From Sedimentisphaerales bacterium (lineage in GTDB: Bacteria > Planctomycetota > Phycisphaerae > Sedimentisphaerales > SM23-30): a DNA stretch of 58,329 nt. A program made the position numbers and the translations under genes. The notes under the pieces were generated by a model. The model was not told where the DNA came from. It saw only the letters and a list, made by a program, of their open reading frames with translations, and ran no database searches. Below are positions 43,944 to 53,640 of the stretch, piece after piece; the first letter of the stretch is position 1, and every line of letters begins with the position of its first letter. Location of the stretch: positions 1 through 58,329 of the forward strand of contig JAFGSR010000115.1 in assembly GCA_016934515.1 (NCBI GenBank). Reading direction: 5' to 3'.

Positions 43944-45596
43944 TTATCCAACAAACCATGTAAAAACTACATACAACGTAATCATCATCAAGGCCAATAC
44001 AGCACTGAGCATCTTGTAGTTCCCAATACCGGGCCAACCCTTTTCTTCTAACGGCTCCCTGAAGGATTTCCAGACAAGTTTGCTTTTTTCTTCCGTCAGT
44101 GGTTCCGAGCACACTAAAGACACCAGAACCATAATCAAGGTGCATACCATTGCGAGAATAAAGCTGATAATCATGAAATTCAGAAATTCAAAAACCGGGT
44201 AGTCGGCCTTTAAGCTTTTCAAGCCTCCGGTAAAATCAAAAAGAAATATCAGCAATCCCATCGCCGAACCGGTAACCAGGGTCGTAATCGACCCCTTCGA
44301 GGATGCTTTCTTCCAGAACACTCCCACGACAAAGACAACTGTGATTGGCGGGGCTAAATAGCAGATCGCCGCACTAACACCCTGGAAAACCGTTGGAAAC
44401 TTTCCACAGAATGGCGACCAGAGAACCGCCAGCAGCATAGCAAAAAACGTAACGATACGACCGATTCTAACCAGCTTCTTTTCCGGAGTCTGTGGAGCCC
44501 AACGTTTGTATAGATCATAACTAAATAATGTCGCCACCGAATTCAGCGCACCGGAAACCGTGCTCATCAAGGCCGCCATCAATGCCGCCGCGACTATCCC
44601 CCGAATACCGACCGGAAGCAGATTCGTAATCATATGCGAATAGGTTTTAGCGGCATCGGCACTTCCATCTTCTTTAAGCGGAAGCGGCGGTAATATCCCT
44701 TTATTAATCAATGCCAATCCGATTAAGCCGGGAAGCACGAAAATAAATACCGGTAATACTTTGATAAAACCGGCAAACAACGGACCAACACGGGCATGGT
44801 TTTCATCTTTGGCGCCCAATACCCGCTGCACAATCGTCTGGTCGGTACACCAGTACCAGATACCAATGATGGGATACCCCAATATAATAGAGTACCATGG
44901 AATCCCCGAAGAATCACCGTGGGGACGAAGGACGGTCAGCAAATGCGGATCAATTGCCTCGGTCAGCCCCCCCCACCCGCCGACTTTTACATAGCTGATC
45001 ACCGTTAAAATAATGGCTCCTGCCAATAAGATAAGCGTTTGCACCGATTCTGTTACTACCACCGCCAACAATCCCCCTACAATGGTATAGAGCCCGGTAA
45101 GCCCGGCAATCAAAACAATACTTACCATTTTATTCAGTCCAAACATGCCTTCCAGTACCACCGCTCCTGCATACAGTGAAAAGCCGATGTGGATAAATAT
45201 CGCAGATATGATTGAAAGCAGCGACAGCCAGTCTCGGCTCGCACGGGAGTAACGTTTTTCCAGAAAATCCGGCAAAGTTGTTACCCTGGAACGGATATAA
45301 AACGGGGCAAAAAACAAAGCTAGAATAATCAAGGTAAACGGGGCCATCCATTCAAAATTGCCATACGCCAAACCGTTTGTATACCCCTCTTCGGCAAGAC
45401 TGACCAGGTGTATCGTCGAAATGTTCGTCGCAAACAATGCTAAACCAATTACCGGCCATTTCAAACTCTTCCCCGCCAGGAAATATTCATCCGCCTGTTC
45501 TGTCTTTTTTTTACGTAAGCCGCACCAGCAACCCAATCCAACGATAAAAACAAAGTAAGCAACGATAATCCCTAAATCAAATCCACCAATCTGCAT
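43944..45596 (-). CDS. Sodium/solute symporter (SSS family), probable fucose/sugar transporter
   Basis: The 550-residue protein has about fourteen hydrophobic segments. SSS-family motifs include FALFATNISTIHLVSLAEEG (sodium-site region) and GLYTIVGGLLAVVVTESVQT, with the loop AALMSTVSGALNSVATLFSY. It resembles SGLT-type sugar symporters of planctomycetes and bacteroidetes. It is the first gene of the minus-strand operon that continues with the fucosidase and the URO-D-like protein, so it probably imports the sugar the fucosidase releases. AGGGAA precedes the ATG. The promoter region, shared with the divergent XylR-type regulator, contains the AGCACTAA boxes. Confidence 0.9.
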   Translation of the reverse strand: MQIGGFDLGIIVAYFVFIVGLGCWCGLRKKKTEQADEYFLAGKSLKWPVIGLALFATNISTIHLVSLAEEGYTNGLAYGNFEWMAPFTLIILALFFAPFYIRSRVTTLPDFLEKRYSRASRDWLSLLSIISAIFIHIGFSLYAGAVVLEGMFGLNKMVSIVLIAGLTGLYTIVGGLLAVVVTESVQTLILLAGAIILTVISYVKVGGWGGLTEAIDPHLLTVLRPHGDSSGIPWYSIILGYPIIGIWYWCTDQTIVQRVLGAKDENHARVGPLFAGFIKVLPVFIFVLPGLIGLALINKGILPPLPLKEDGSADAAKTYSHMITNLLPVGIRGIVAAALMAALMSTVSGALNSVATLFSYDLYKRWAPQTPEKKLVRIGRIVTFFAMLLAVLWSPFCGKFPTVFQGVSAAICYLAPPITVVFVVGVFWKKASSKGSITTLVTGSAMGLLIFLFDFTGGLKSLKADYPVFEFLNFMIISFILAMVCTLIMVLVSLVCSEPLTEEKSKLVWKSFREPLEEKGWPGIGNYKMLSAVLALMMITLYVVFTWFVG

Positions 45597-45738
45597 ACTG
45601 TAGTTCCCTAAAAATCCACCTGTAATTTTAGTCTAAACTGCCAAAACGAACCCATCGCACCTGCCCCAACATAGCAAACATGGATAATTGCCATGAAAAT
45701 CTTACGTTTCATCCTGGCTCTCCTGACAAGATATCCGA

Positions 45739-45838
45739 AAAGCACTAATCCGATCTCGACGCATTATAATTAAAAAAACAATGCACATAAAGCACTAATA
45801 TCGGTCATTTTCTATTGCATTTTCGGTACTTTAGTGCT
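45739..45838. promoter_or_regulatory. Three AGCACTAA boxes in the divergent regulator-symporter intergenic region
   Basis: AAAGCACTAAT occurs at 45739-45749 and again at 45789-45799, exactly 50 bases apart, so on the same helix face. The core appears inverted (TTAGTGCT) at 45831-45838 inside the regulator's own promoter. Direct repeats in this position are what XylR/AraC-type regulators bind. The sites would control both the fucosidase operon and the regulator gene. Confidence 0.6.
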
Positions 45839-45843
45839 ATTAT
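45815..45843 (+). promoter_or_regulatory. Promoter of the XylR-type regulator, suggesting a leaderless transcript
   Basis: TTGCAT (45815-45820) and TATTAT (45838-45843) are 17 bases apart. The preferred start codon at 45854 lies ten bases past the -10 box and has no ribosome-binding site, so the mRNA would begin at or next to the ATG. The inverted AGCACTAA box overlaps this promoter. Confidence 0.5.
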
Positions 45844-45853
45844 GGTTCACATA

Positions 45854-47035
45854 ATGGGAAAAAAGAAGACTGTTCTAATGGCCCTGACATCCACTCATCA
45901 TGGATTTTTCAAAGGCATCTCCCAATATGCCGGCGAGCATAATTGGCATTTGCATACATTCATGGCTTATTCGGGAAAAATACCTTTGGGATGGTACGGT
46001 GACGGGATCATTTCATTCACCGGCTATCGGGATGATCTAGCCGAATTCATCCTTCAGGCGCCCTTCCCCAAGGTGGAATTATCCCTGGTCAGAGACGATC
46101 TGGATGTACCAAGAGTTGCCATTGACAATTTCAGAGTCGGACAATTAGCAGCGGAATATTTCCTGGAAAGACATTTCAAACATTTTGCCTGGGCACCTTT
46201 TGCCCAGGACACACCCAACAATGAACGCCGGAATGGCTTTCAGGAATCTCTCAAACAGTTTTCCCCGGAGCTTATCACTCTGCCCACCGCCTTGGTCACC
46301 AGGGATCAATCACAATCCATCGACTGGGGCCAAAGCCGAAGGAACCTGATACAAACTTTTAAAAAAATCCCTAAACCCTTTGCAGTTTTTGCCTACAATG
46401 ACAGCGTTGGTGTTGAAGTAATTGACGCCTGTCTGGAAGCCGAATTGCTGGTGCCCGAACAAGTCGCCGTTCTGGGCGTTGATAATGACCAAATCGTTTG
46501 TGAATCGGTCCCGATCCCCTTATCCAGTGTGCAACTCGACTTAGACACTCTTGCCTATGAAGGATCGGCTTTACTGGATCGCTTAATGAACGGTCAAAAA
46601 CCCCCCGAAAATCTTATTCGTGTACCACCGCGTGGTATCTTTACAAGACTTAGCACCGATATTCTTGCCATGGATAATGTTGAAGTCGCCAAAGCCCTGC
46701 GCTACATCTGGACACATTTTGATAATCGTCTGCTCTCTGCTGAAGAAGTTGCTTCACAAACTACATTAACCTCTAGAGGTCTCCGTAAAGCATTTCAAAG
46801 CAAACTGCAACGTTCTATTCATAACGAAATCATGCGCGTCCGAATGAACCGCATCACCGAGTTATTAACAAACACCAAAATGACTATCAATAAAATTGCT
46901 GAACATTCAGGGTTTTCCAGCGCAAATAATCTCTTCCGTGCTTTCCGCAAAATAAAAAATATGAGTCCCGGAAAATATCGGACGCTCTACAATCAATCAG
47001 ATCACACCCGTAGAGCTGCACCTGCGAAAAATTAA
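45854..47035 (+). CDS. XylR-type transcriptional regulator (periplasmic-binding-like sensor plus AraC DNA-binding domain)
   Basis: The protein has 393 residues from ATG 45854; ATG 45842 and TTG 45815 are upstream alternatives. Residues about 1-265 form a LacI-like sugar-sensing domain (VLMALTSTHHGFFKGISQYA, DNDQIVCESVPIPLSSVQLD). The last 110 residues carry two AraC helix-turn-helix motifs (SAEEVASQTTLTSRGLRKAF and TINKIAEHSGFSSANNLFRA). E. coli XylR has the same fusion. It is divergent from the symporter-fucosidase operon and probably activates it on sensing a sugar such as fucose. The shared region holds three candidate binding boxes. Confidence 0.9.
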   Translation: MGKKKTVLMALTSTHHGFFKGISQYAGEHNWHLHTFMAYSGKIPLGWYGDGIISFTGYRDDLAEFILQAPFPKVELSLVRDDLDVPRVAIDNFRVGQLAAEYFLERHFKHFAWAPFAQDTPNNERRNGFQESLKQFSPELITLPTALVTRDQSQSIDWGQSRRNLIQTFKKIPKPFAVFAYNDSVGVEVIDACLEAELLVPEQVAVLGVDNDQIVCESVPIPLSSVQLDLDTLAYEGSALLDRLMNGQKPPENLIRVPPRGIFTRLSTDILAMDNVEVAKALRYIWTHFDNRLLSAEEVASQTTLTSRGLRKAFQSKLQRSIHNEIMRVRMNRITELLTNTKMTINKIAEHSGFSSANNLFRAFRKIKNMSPGKYRTLYNQSDHTRRAAPAKN

Positions 47036-47178
47036 AGTATTTTTGATCTTCACCAATCCGCTTCCTTTATAATTCTCCGGTGGATTTCCTCCTGCGCATA
47101 TTTTACATACAATTTACAGAACCAGACCGCATTTATAGATTATATTATATATAGTTTTGAACGAAGCTTAGCTTTGTA

Positions 47179-47202
47179 GCGTGGGTAACAAGTTACCCAC
47201 GC
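47179..47202 (+). terminator. Perfect 11-bp hairpin behind the XylR-type regulator gene
   Basis: GCGTGGGTAAC and GTTACCCACGC pair perfectly around two bases (47190-47191). The T content that follows is modest (GGTTATTTG). It may end the regulator transcript or be a small palindromic repeat. Confidence 0.5.
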
Positions 47203-47284
47203 GGTTATTTGACACGGAGTTGATAGATAACGGATTCTGCTGTTTCTTAAAATGTCATTAATATCAAATTTGAAGGTATGTAAA

Positions 47285-49549
47285 ATGAAAACGAAAATTC
47301 TTCTAAGCAGTGTAGCGGTAACCTTGGCTTTCTTCGCCGGGCCGCTGTTAGCACAATTAAATCATATCAGCATTCGGCCGTTAGCGCCAAATGTTATTGT
47401 ACCCCAGAGCCGGGCACAGGCATTTACGCCGGACCACCGCGGTGCTATCGAGATTACCGGAATCGATGTCCTGATAGATATTCTGGAAAGCACCGCCGCC
47501 ACCACCATAGAGATTCAATTACACAACACATCGAATCAGCGACAGGAAGCTGAATTAATTGTTCCCGTGCCCGACGGCGCCGTGGTCAGAGGTTTTGCAT
47601 ATGATGGCCCCGGCAGCATGATAACCGCCAAAGTGCTGCCCAAAGACGAAGCAAAGAGAATTTACGAACGACTGGTAGCAAAAATCAAAGATCCCGCCCT
47701 GGTGGAGTTTATCGGCTACAATCTGATTCGCTCCAGTGTCTTTCCTGTAGAAGCCGGCAGCAGGCAAAAGTTGCGTATAACTTACGAACATCTTCTCGAG
47801 GTTGATGGAAACCGAATCGATTATACTTTGCCCAGAACCGAAGCTCTCGAATACGCCGTCGCCTGGAACGTTACCGCAAATATCAAAGCCAAACGACCCA
47901 TCGCAACGGTGTATTCCGCCAGCCATGAGCTTTACACAAAACGAATTAACGACAAAAACATCTCAGTCAAAATTACCACCGAAGCTGTCAAGCAGCCTGG
48001 CCCTTTCCGCCTTTCCTACCTGCTTCAAGACAATGACGTAACCGCTTCGATGTTTGCCTATCCTGATGCCAAAGTCGGCGGTGGCTATTTTCTTCTACTC
48101 GCCGGTTTACCTGCCCAGGCACTTAAAACCGGAGATGCTCCCGCGATTAAAAGGGAAGTCACCCTGGTAATCGATCGCTCCGGCAGCATGAGAAACGAAA
48201 AAATCAAACAGGTAAAAGAAGCCGTCCTGCAAATTATATCCGGACTCAATCCCGGCGAGGCATTCAACATCATCATCTACAATAACACCGTTGAGTGGTT
48301 TTCAAAAAGTCCCGTGATAAAAACCGAAGAAACGGAAAATGCAGCAAATCGCTACATACAAGGCCTCACCGCAACCGGCGGCACAAACATATTTGATGCA
48401 CTTTCTGAAGCACTCAACCAGAAACCCGCCGAAGGTATGCTGCCCATCGTTTTATTCTTAACCGACGGCCTGCCCACCGTGGGCAATACCTCTGAAATCG
48501 ACATCCGCAATATTGTGAAAAATTCTAATCCTTATAAACGCCGGGTCTTCACTTTCGGCGTCGGCGTGGACCTTAATGCCCCCCTGCTGGAAAATATCGC
48601 CGATGAATCACGCGCCAAAGCCGAATTCGTCCTGCCCAATGAAGATGTTGAAGTCAAAATCAGCAAAGTTTTCAAAAGTCTTACCGGCCCCATCCTCGCT
48701 GATACGGAACTGGAAATCGTCAACCCAAATGGCACCGCCGCTATCGGTAGAATCTGCGACCTCCTGCCCGACAAATTACCCGATCTTTTTGAGTCCGATC
48801 AACTCATTCTGCTGGGCCAGTACATCGGTGACCAACCCGTTACTTTCCAACTGAGTGGAAACTACCTGGGCAGCAAACGAACTTTCCAGTTCACCTTCGA
48901 ATTTGATAAAGCTGACCTGAAGAATGGCTTCGTGCCCAGACTCTGGGCCAGCAGAAAAATCGCCCAACTAATCGATATCGTCCGGCAAATGGGTGCAGAT
49001 TCAGCAGTTACAAAAGAAGACCCAAAAGTTAAGGAACTCGTGGACGAAATCGTTCACCTCTCAACCGAATTCGGCATCCTGACGGAATACACCGCTTTCC
49101 TGGCCCAGGAAGGAACCGCCCTCACCGACCGCCAAGAAGTTCTCCGCGAAGCAGGCGAATATCTGGAAAGTCGTGCCATGCGCGGACGATCAGGACTTGG
49201 AGGTGTAAGTCAAAGCTTCAATATGATGCAACAGAAAAGCCAAAAAACGCCCAACGCTCGCAATTTCTTATATAACGATCAGATGAATCGAGTCAATGTA
49301 ACAACTGTGCAACAAATTAATGATCGTGCTTACTACCGCCGAGGTAACCGCTGGGTGGACAGCAGATTGGTTTCCCAGGAAGCGCAAATCCAGCCCCAAA
49401 AAATCATCACAGTTGGTTCAGATGAATTCATCGAACTGGCTCAAAAGTTATCCAAAAATAATCGACAAGGCAGCATCGCCTTGAGAGGAGATATCCTGCT
49501 GCTGATTGATGGCGAAACCGTATTAATCAAAGCGGTTAATAGCAATTAA
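47285..49549 (+). CDS. Exported VIT-domain and von Willebrand A-domain protein
   Basis: Started at ATG 47285 (AAGGT upstream), the 754-residue protein has a signal peptide (ILLSSVAVTLAFFAGPLLAQ). A vault/inter-alpha-trypsin (VIT) domain spans about 35-165 (GIDVLIDILESTAATTIEIQ). A VWA domain spans about 270-450 with the metal-site motif VIDRSGSMRNEK and LTDGLPTVGN. The architecture matches bacterial inter-alpha-trypsin-inhibitor heavy-chain-like proteins, which are thought to mediate adhesion or protein-protein contacts at the surface. The next gene encodes another VWA protein and starts 36 bases later, so the two are probably partners. No enzyme signature is present. Confidence 0.9.
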   Translation: MKTKILLSSVAVTLAFFAGPLLAQLNHISIRPLAPNVIVPQSRAQAFTPDHRGAIEITGIDVLIDILESTAATTIEIQLHNTSNQRQEAELIVPVPDGAVVRGFAYDGPGSMITAKVLPKDEAKRIYERLVAKIKDPALVEFIGYNLIRSSVFPVEAGSRQKLRITYEHLLEVDGNRIDYTLPRTEALEYAVAWNVTANIKAKRPIATVYSASHELYTKRINDKNISVKITTEAVKQPGPFRLSYLLQDNDVTASMFAYPDAKVGGGYFLLLAGLPAQALKTGDAPAIKREVTLVIDRSGSMRNEKIKQVKEAVLQIISGLNPGEAFNIIIYNNTVEWFSKSPVIKTEETENAANRYIQGLTATGGTNIFDALSEALNQKPAEGMLPIVLFLTDGLPTVGNTSEIDIRNIVKNSNPYKRRVFTFGVGVDLNAPLLENIADESRAKAEFVLPNEDVEVKISKVFKSLTGPILADTELEIVNPNGTAAIGRICDLLPDKLPDLFESDQLILLGQYIGDQPVTFQLSGNYLGSKRTFQFTFEFDKADLKNGFVPRLWASRKIAQLIDIVRQMGADSAVTKEDPKVKELVDEIVHLSTEFGILTEYTAFLAQEGTALTDRQEVLREAGEYLESRAMRGRSGLGGVSQSFNMMQQKSQKTPNARNFLYNDQMNRVNVTTVQQINDRAYYRRGNRWVDSRLVSQEAQIQPQKIITVGSDEFIELAQKLSKNNRQGSIALRGDILLLIDGETVLIKAVNSN

Positions 49550-49585
49550 AAATTGAAACCAAAGAAACTGAAAGGAACTACTGAA

Positions 49586-50773
49586 ATGAAAAATTCAAAA
49601 AAAATGGTTTGCTTGTGGTTATTAATTCTGGCAGTCACCCTCACCAGCCAGGTTCAAGCTCAAGAGCTCGCCGTAGTCACGGAACAAAAACCTCTCATAC
49701 AAATGGCCATCCTGCTGGACACCAGCGGCAGTATGTCCGGACTTATCGACCAGGCTAGGTCTGAGTTGTGGGCCATCGTCAACGAATTCATCTTCGCCCA
49801 AAAACTCGGCCAGGTCCCCGATTTACAGGTTGCACTTTTTGAATACGGCAAAAGCTCCATCTCCAGGGACCAGGGATACATCAGGATGATAGTACCCTTC
49901 ACCACCGACCTCGACAAGGTTTCGCAGGAACTTTTCGTCTTAAAAACCAACGGCGGTAATGAATATTGCGGCTGGGTGATTAAAGAAGCAACCAATCAAC
50001 TGAAATGGAGTAACTCATCCGATGACCTCAAAGTGATTTTCATCGCCGGAAATGAACCTTTTACTCAGGGTCCGGTCGATTATCGCCCGGCCTGCCAGGC
50101 CGCCATTTCTAAGGGAATTGTTGTTAACACCATCCACTGCGGCAGGGAAAAAGACGGCTTGGAAGGCAAATGGAATAATGGAGCCTTGTTAGCTGACGGT
50201 AAATATTTGAATATTAACCATAACCAGAAAACCATTCACATCGATGCTCCACAGGACAATGAAATTGCCGAGCTGAACGAAAAACTTAACGACACCTACA
50301 TCGCTTATGGAACAATGGGCGGTGCCTCCCGTCACAGACAAGCTGAACAGGACCTAAACGCCACACGTCTCTCCCGCTCCGCTGGACTGCAAAGAGCCGT
50401 ATCCAAATCATCTGCCTATTATAAAAATGAAGACTGGGATTTAGTTGACGCTTGCAAGGATGGCAAAGTCAATCTCGAAAATATTGAAGCTGAAGAACTG
50501 CCTCAGAACATGCGAGACATGACCATCGCAGAACGAACCGCCTACGTTGAATCAAATACTAAAACGCGTACGGAAATACAACAAAAAATTCAACAGCTTA
50601 ACGAACAACGCAAAAAATATGTCGCCGCCGAAATGAAAAAGCAACAAAAAGATACCAACACTCTCGGCTCCGCCATAATCCAGGCCGTCACCGAACAGGC
50701 AAAAAAGAAAAATTACAAAATTGAACCACCCCAAAAGCCCATAAACATAGAGAACGAACCTAACCAACCGTAA
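49586..50773 (+). CDS. Exported von Willebrand A-domain protein
   Basis: Started at ATG 49586 (AAAGGA upstream), the 395-residue protein has a signal peptide (MVCLWLLILAVTLTSQVQA). A VWA domain follows directly, with MAILLDTSGSMSGLIDQARS as its MIDAS loop and KVIFIAGNEPFTQG later. The C-terminal third (from about residue 260) is helical and charged, with a Lys/Gln-rich end (NEQRKKYVAAEMKKQQKDTN). It lies just behind the VIT/VWA gene in the same direction and converges with the phosphoesterase gene. The family is known from Bacteroidetes and planctomycetes without a defined role. It probably binds a partner through its metal site. Confidence 0.87.
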   Translation: MKNSKKMVCLWLLILAVTLTSQVQAQELAVVTEQKPLIQMAILLDTSGSMSGLIDQARSELWAIVNEFIFAQKLGQVPDLQVALFEYGKSSISRDQGYIRMIVPFTTDLDKVSQELFVLKTNGGNEYCGWVIKEATNQLKWSNSSDDLKVIFIAGNEPFTQGPVDYRPACQAAISKGIVVNTIHCGREKDGLEGKWNNGALLADGKYLNINHNQKTIHIDAPQDNEIAELNEKLNDTYIAYGTMGGASRHRQAEQDLNATRLSRSAGLQRAVSKSSAYYKNEDWDLVDACKDGKVNLENIEAEELPQNMRDMTIAERTAYVESNTKTRTEIQQKIQQLNEQRKKYVAAEMKKQQKDTNTLGSAIIQAVTEQAKKKNYKIEPPQKPINIENEPNQP

Positions 50774-50818
50774 CCTACTACACCGTTAAATATACAAATT
50801 CTTATAAAATCAAAGTAC

Positions 50819-51997
50819 TTACCTCCGGGCCTTAACCTTGAAGCTGCCCACAATTTCCCCATCGTCTCTGGTCATAGTAACCGCAAGCTCGTTTTCTGTA
50901 GCTTCTACCCTGATAAATGTACCCCCTTCCTTTTGAGGGCCGCCGCCGATGATAATCGGATAATCATGCTCACCTGGCACCGACTCCAAAACGGCGTAAC
51001 GGTGCGTATGCCCCGATATATGCAAATCCACTTTTCCTTTATTCAACAGCGGGGCCCATTTCTCTCTACAATCAAGCGTGCCATGGCCTTGACCGGAACC
51101 AAATAAAGGTATATGCGTTAAAACCACACGAAATTTGGCACTCTTAAAAGCCGCACTTTCAATTTCACTTACCAGCCATTGACGTTCCTGATCCCGATAC
51201 CTGTCAAAATCATTTAATCCACTGTAAGCCCAATGGGAATCTTCTTTATCCTCACCGGAATCCAGCACCACAAAATGAATCGGCCCATGGTCAAATGAAT
51301 AATAATACTTTTGATCGGCACTACCAAGATAATTCTTCAACTGCCGGGCATACTTACCACGTGCTTCATGATTACCTCGCACAAAGCAAAACGGAATCCG
51401 ACTCGCAAATATCTCAGAACATGGCTTAAGCAGTTTGTTTACTATTTGTTCTTCGGTTTCCAGGTGGCTTAATATATCCCCGTTTAAAAATACCAGATCA
51501 TACGGCTGACTCCCGGCACGCGCAAGTCGGTCCTTCATGTTTTCAACGTTTTCATGCACATCATTAAGAACAATAAAAGTGATATTCTTTTTCCCTTGAT
51601 CCAGAGTAGTAAAATCATAAACTACGCTCTTTGCCGTTTCGCCGTATGTTACCTTATAAGGCTCAAATATAATAATCTCCTGGGATACCGCACGATAACT
51701 ATAAGTACCCCCTGGCTTTAATCCGTAAATGGTTACCTGATGAATGCGTTCATTGGCATCAATTAAACCGTCATGGCTACTAATCGCTTTATATGATAAA
51801 TCTTCCCGGGAACCATATTCCACTAATCCGGTACTGTTTACATCCGTCATCCACATAACCGTCATCGAGCTCTCCGTTGGGGACTGCAGATACGGACCCG
51901 CTATTATCTCCACCGCCGACCAGCTCGGCACTCCGACTAGCATTATTAAGCCCAGTACCGTCAAAACTAAAATTCTTAAGCAATTGCTTTTTTGCAT
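50819..51997 (-). CDS. Exported metallophosphoesterase with purple-acid-phosphatase-like N-terminal domain
   Basis: The 392-residue protein has a signal peptide (CLRILVLTVLGLIMLVG) and an Fn3-like N-terminal domain (IAGPYLQSPTESSMTVMWM). The catalytic domain contains the family's metal ligands in order: VLNDVHENV, FLNGDILSH, RGNHEARG, VVLTHIPLFG and HISGHTHRY. The enzyme should cleave phosphate esters outside the cytoplasm with a dinuclear metal site. It stands alone on the minus strand between the VWA pair and the two-component kinase gene, 185 bases beyond the latter's stop, with AAGGTG before its ATG. It may supply phosphate from the esters that the OPA transporters could also import (inferred). 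Confidence 0.92.
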   Translation of the reverse strand: MQKSNCLRILVLTVLGLIMLVGVPSWSAVEIIAGPYLQSPTESSMTVMWMTDVNSTGLVEYGSREDLSYKAISSHDGLIDANERIHQVTIYGLKPGGTYSYRAVSQEIIIFEPYKVTYGETAKSVVYDFTTLDQGKKNITFIVLNDVHENVENMKDRLARAGSQPYDLVFLNGDILSHLETEEQIVNKLLKPCSEIFASRIPFCFVRGNHEARGKYARQLKNYLGSADQKYYYSFDHGPIHFVVLDSGEDKEDSHWAYSGLNDFDRYRDQERQWLVSEIESAAFKSAKFRVVLTHIPLFGSGQGHGTLDCREKWAPLLNKGKVDLHISGHTHRYAVLESVPGEHDYPIIIGGGPQKEGGTFIRVEATENELAVTMTRDDGEIVGSFKVKARR

Positions 51998-52182
51998 ATT
52001 AATTCACCTTAAAAAACCGGGTTTGCCCTTGTAATATTGCATCTACTCGCTTAGTTGCGTTGCCAAGCTATTTTTGGCTATTCTACTTCACCGGGCAAGT
52101 CATTACAACCACTATATATACAGGTTTTCCTCATCCAGCCCAGACCTTTGCTGATAGAAAATTTTTGTTGCTAGAGTTCTGA

Positions 52183-53640
52183 TTATTCCCCTGAATTTGG
52201 CAGGATCAACCGTAACGCAAATATGCTGTCGTCCTGAATTTCTACCAAAGCGCTGCCACCCAGGGCTTCGATAACCATTCGTACCAGCGACAAGCCCAGA
52301 CCGCAGTGGATACCAACTTCTGTTCGGGAACTGTCACCTCGCCAGAAACGGTCAAATACCTGCCCAACCTGCTCATCAGTCAGCGAACAGCCCGTGTTAG
52401 TAAACATGATTTCAAGAGTTTTGTCAGCCGTCCGGGCAGTTACGCAAATTTGCCCTTTCTCATCGGTATATTCAACCGCATTGGCCAAAACGTTGGAAAA
52501 GACCATAGCCAGAATTTCAGGATCTGATTCGCAGCTCAACTCGGCGGATAGTTGATTCTCAAACACAATATTCCGCTCACCGGCCCTCTCGGCAAAGCAA
52601 TGCCAACATGAATCAACCAACGCACCCAGTTGAATTCGTTCGTGCCGAAAAGTTATCAACTGAGCGTCCAATCGAGCCAAAGCCAGCAGATTATCCACAA
52701 TGGCTTGCATGTTTTTGGTGATTTCCAGACAATCACCCAACGCACCGCGATACTCGTCCCCCTCACGATCACGGGTCAGTGTCACCTCAAGCGTTGTGCG
52801 AACACCTGCCAGAGGAGTTCGCAATTCATGAGCTACATCGGCAGTGAAACGCCGTTCACGACTGAATGAACTTTCCAACCGCCCCAGCAGCTCGTTAAGA
52901 CGCTGCTTTATGGGAGCAATTTCTTTCGGCAAAGACCCAACATTTATTCTGTCGGTCAGTTTGTCTTCTTTTATAGCTGCGATGTTCGTGGCAAGCAAAT
53001 TAAGGGGATATAGTCCTCGGGCAACCACCAACGATGCCACCAGACATGACAGAATAACGACGACCAAAGACGCAATAAGCAGCAGCCAACTCAAAAACAA
53101 TAATTGGGATCGCAACTCAGAAATATCACGTGCCATCACCAACGTGATGGTTTGTTGCTCTGCCGCACCCTGTATGTGGGCATCTTCCTCATGTTCTTCC
53201 TGCTTATTATTTCCCTCTCCTGCAGGTTCTATTCTCGGATTAAACTGGATACCAACAGCGCGGATCAAACGATTCGTACTTAGTCGAATTTCCTTAAAAG
53301 TCGGTCCATCGAGAGTACCCTCCCAGCCGGTAAGATCGTCAGTACCCAGCGAAGGCGAACGCAGTAATACGTCGCCCTCTTGGCCCCAAAACTGAAAATA
53401 GGCCGAGCGGTGGGTTCTTTGAAACTCCGTTATGCGGGCATCGAATTCCAGTTCAATCTCACTATCCTCGTATTCTATTGTGGCAACTAACATCTGCGCG
53501 GTGGCAATGAGTGATTTATCAAACTGGTCATATAATCCCCGACGAATAGCGGTGTAGATAATCATATCAAAGACCAACAGCAACACCAGCATGCCACCGA
53601 TCATGCCTACAAGCAATCGTGATCGCAGGGAACGCATCAT
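52183..53640 (-). CDS. Sensor histidine kinase
   Basis: The 485-residue protein has a membrane helix near 8-30, a periplasmic sensor region to about 170 with an acidic-histidine stretch (KQEEHEEDAHIQG), and a second helix near 180-208. A HAMP linker leads to a HisKA domain with the phosphorylated histidine at residue 271 (DVAHELRTPLAG). The ATPase domain has NVLANAVEYTDEKG and GIHCGLGLSLVRMVIEALGG. It overlaps the response regulator gene by four bases (ATGA), so they are translationally coupled. The stimulus is unknown; acidic PepSY-like proteins upstream in the same direction suggest metal ions or envelope stress. Confidence 0.93.
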   Translation of the reverse strand: MMRSLRSRLLVGMIGGMLVLLLVFDMIIYTAIRRGLYDQFDKSLIATAQMLVATIEYEDSEIELEFDARITEFQRTHRSAYFQFWGQEGDVLLRSPSLGTDDLTGWEGTLDGPTFKEIRLSTNRLIRAVGIQFNPRIEPAGEGNNKQEEHEEDAHIQGAAEQQTITLVMARDISELRSQLLFLSWLLLIASLVVVILSCLVASLVVARGLYPLNLLATNIAAIKEDKLTDRINVGSLPKEIAPIKQRLNELLGRLESSFSRERRFTADVAHELRTPLAGVRTTLEVTLTRDREGDEYRGALGDCLEITKNMQAIVDNLLALARLDAQLITFRHERIQLGALVDSCWHCFAERAGERNIVFENQLSAELSCESDPEILAMVFSNVLANAVEYTDEKGQICVTARTADKTLEIMFTNTGCSLTDEQVGQVFDRFWRGDSSRTEVGIHCGLGLSLVRMVIEALGGSALVEIQDDSIFALRLILPNSGE

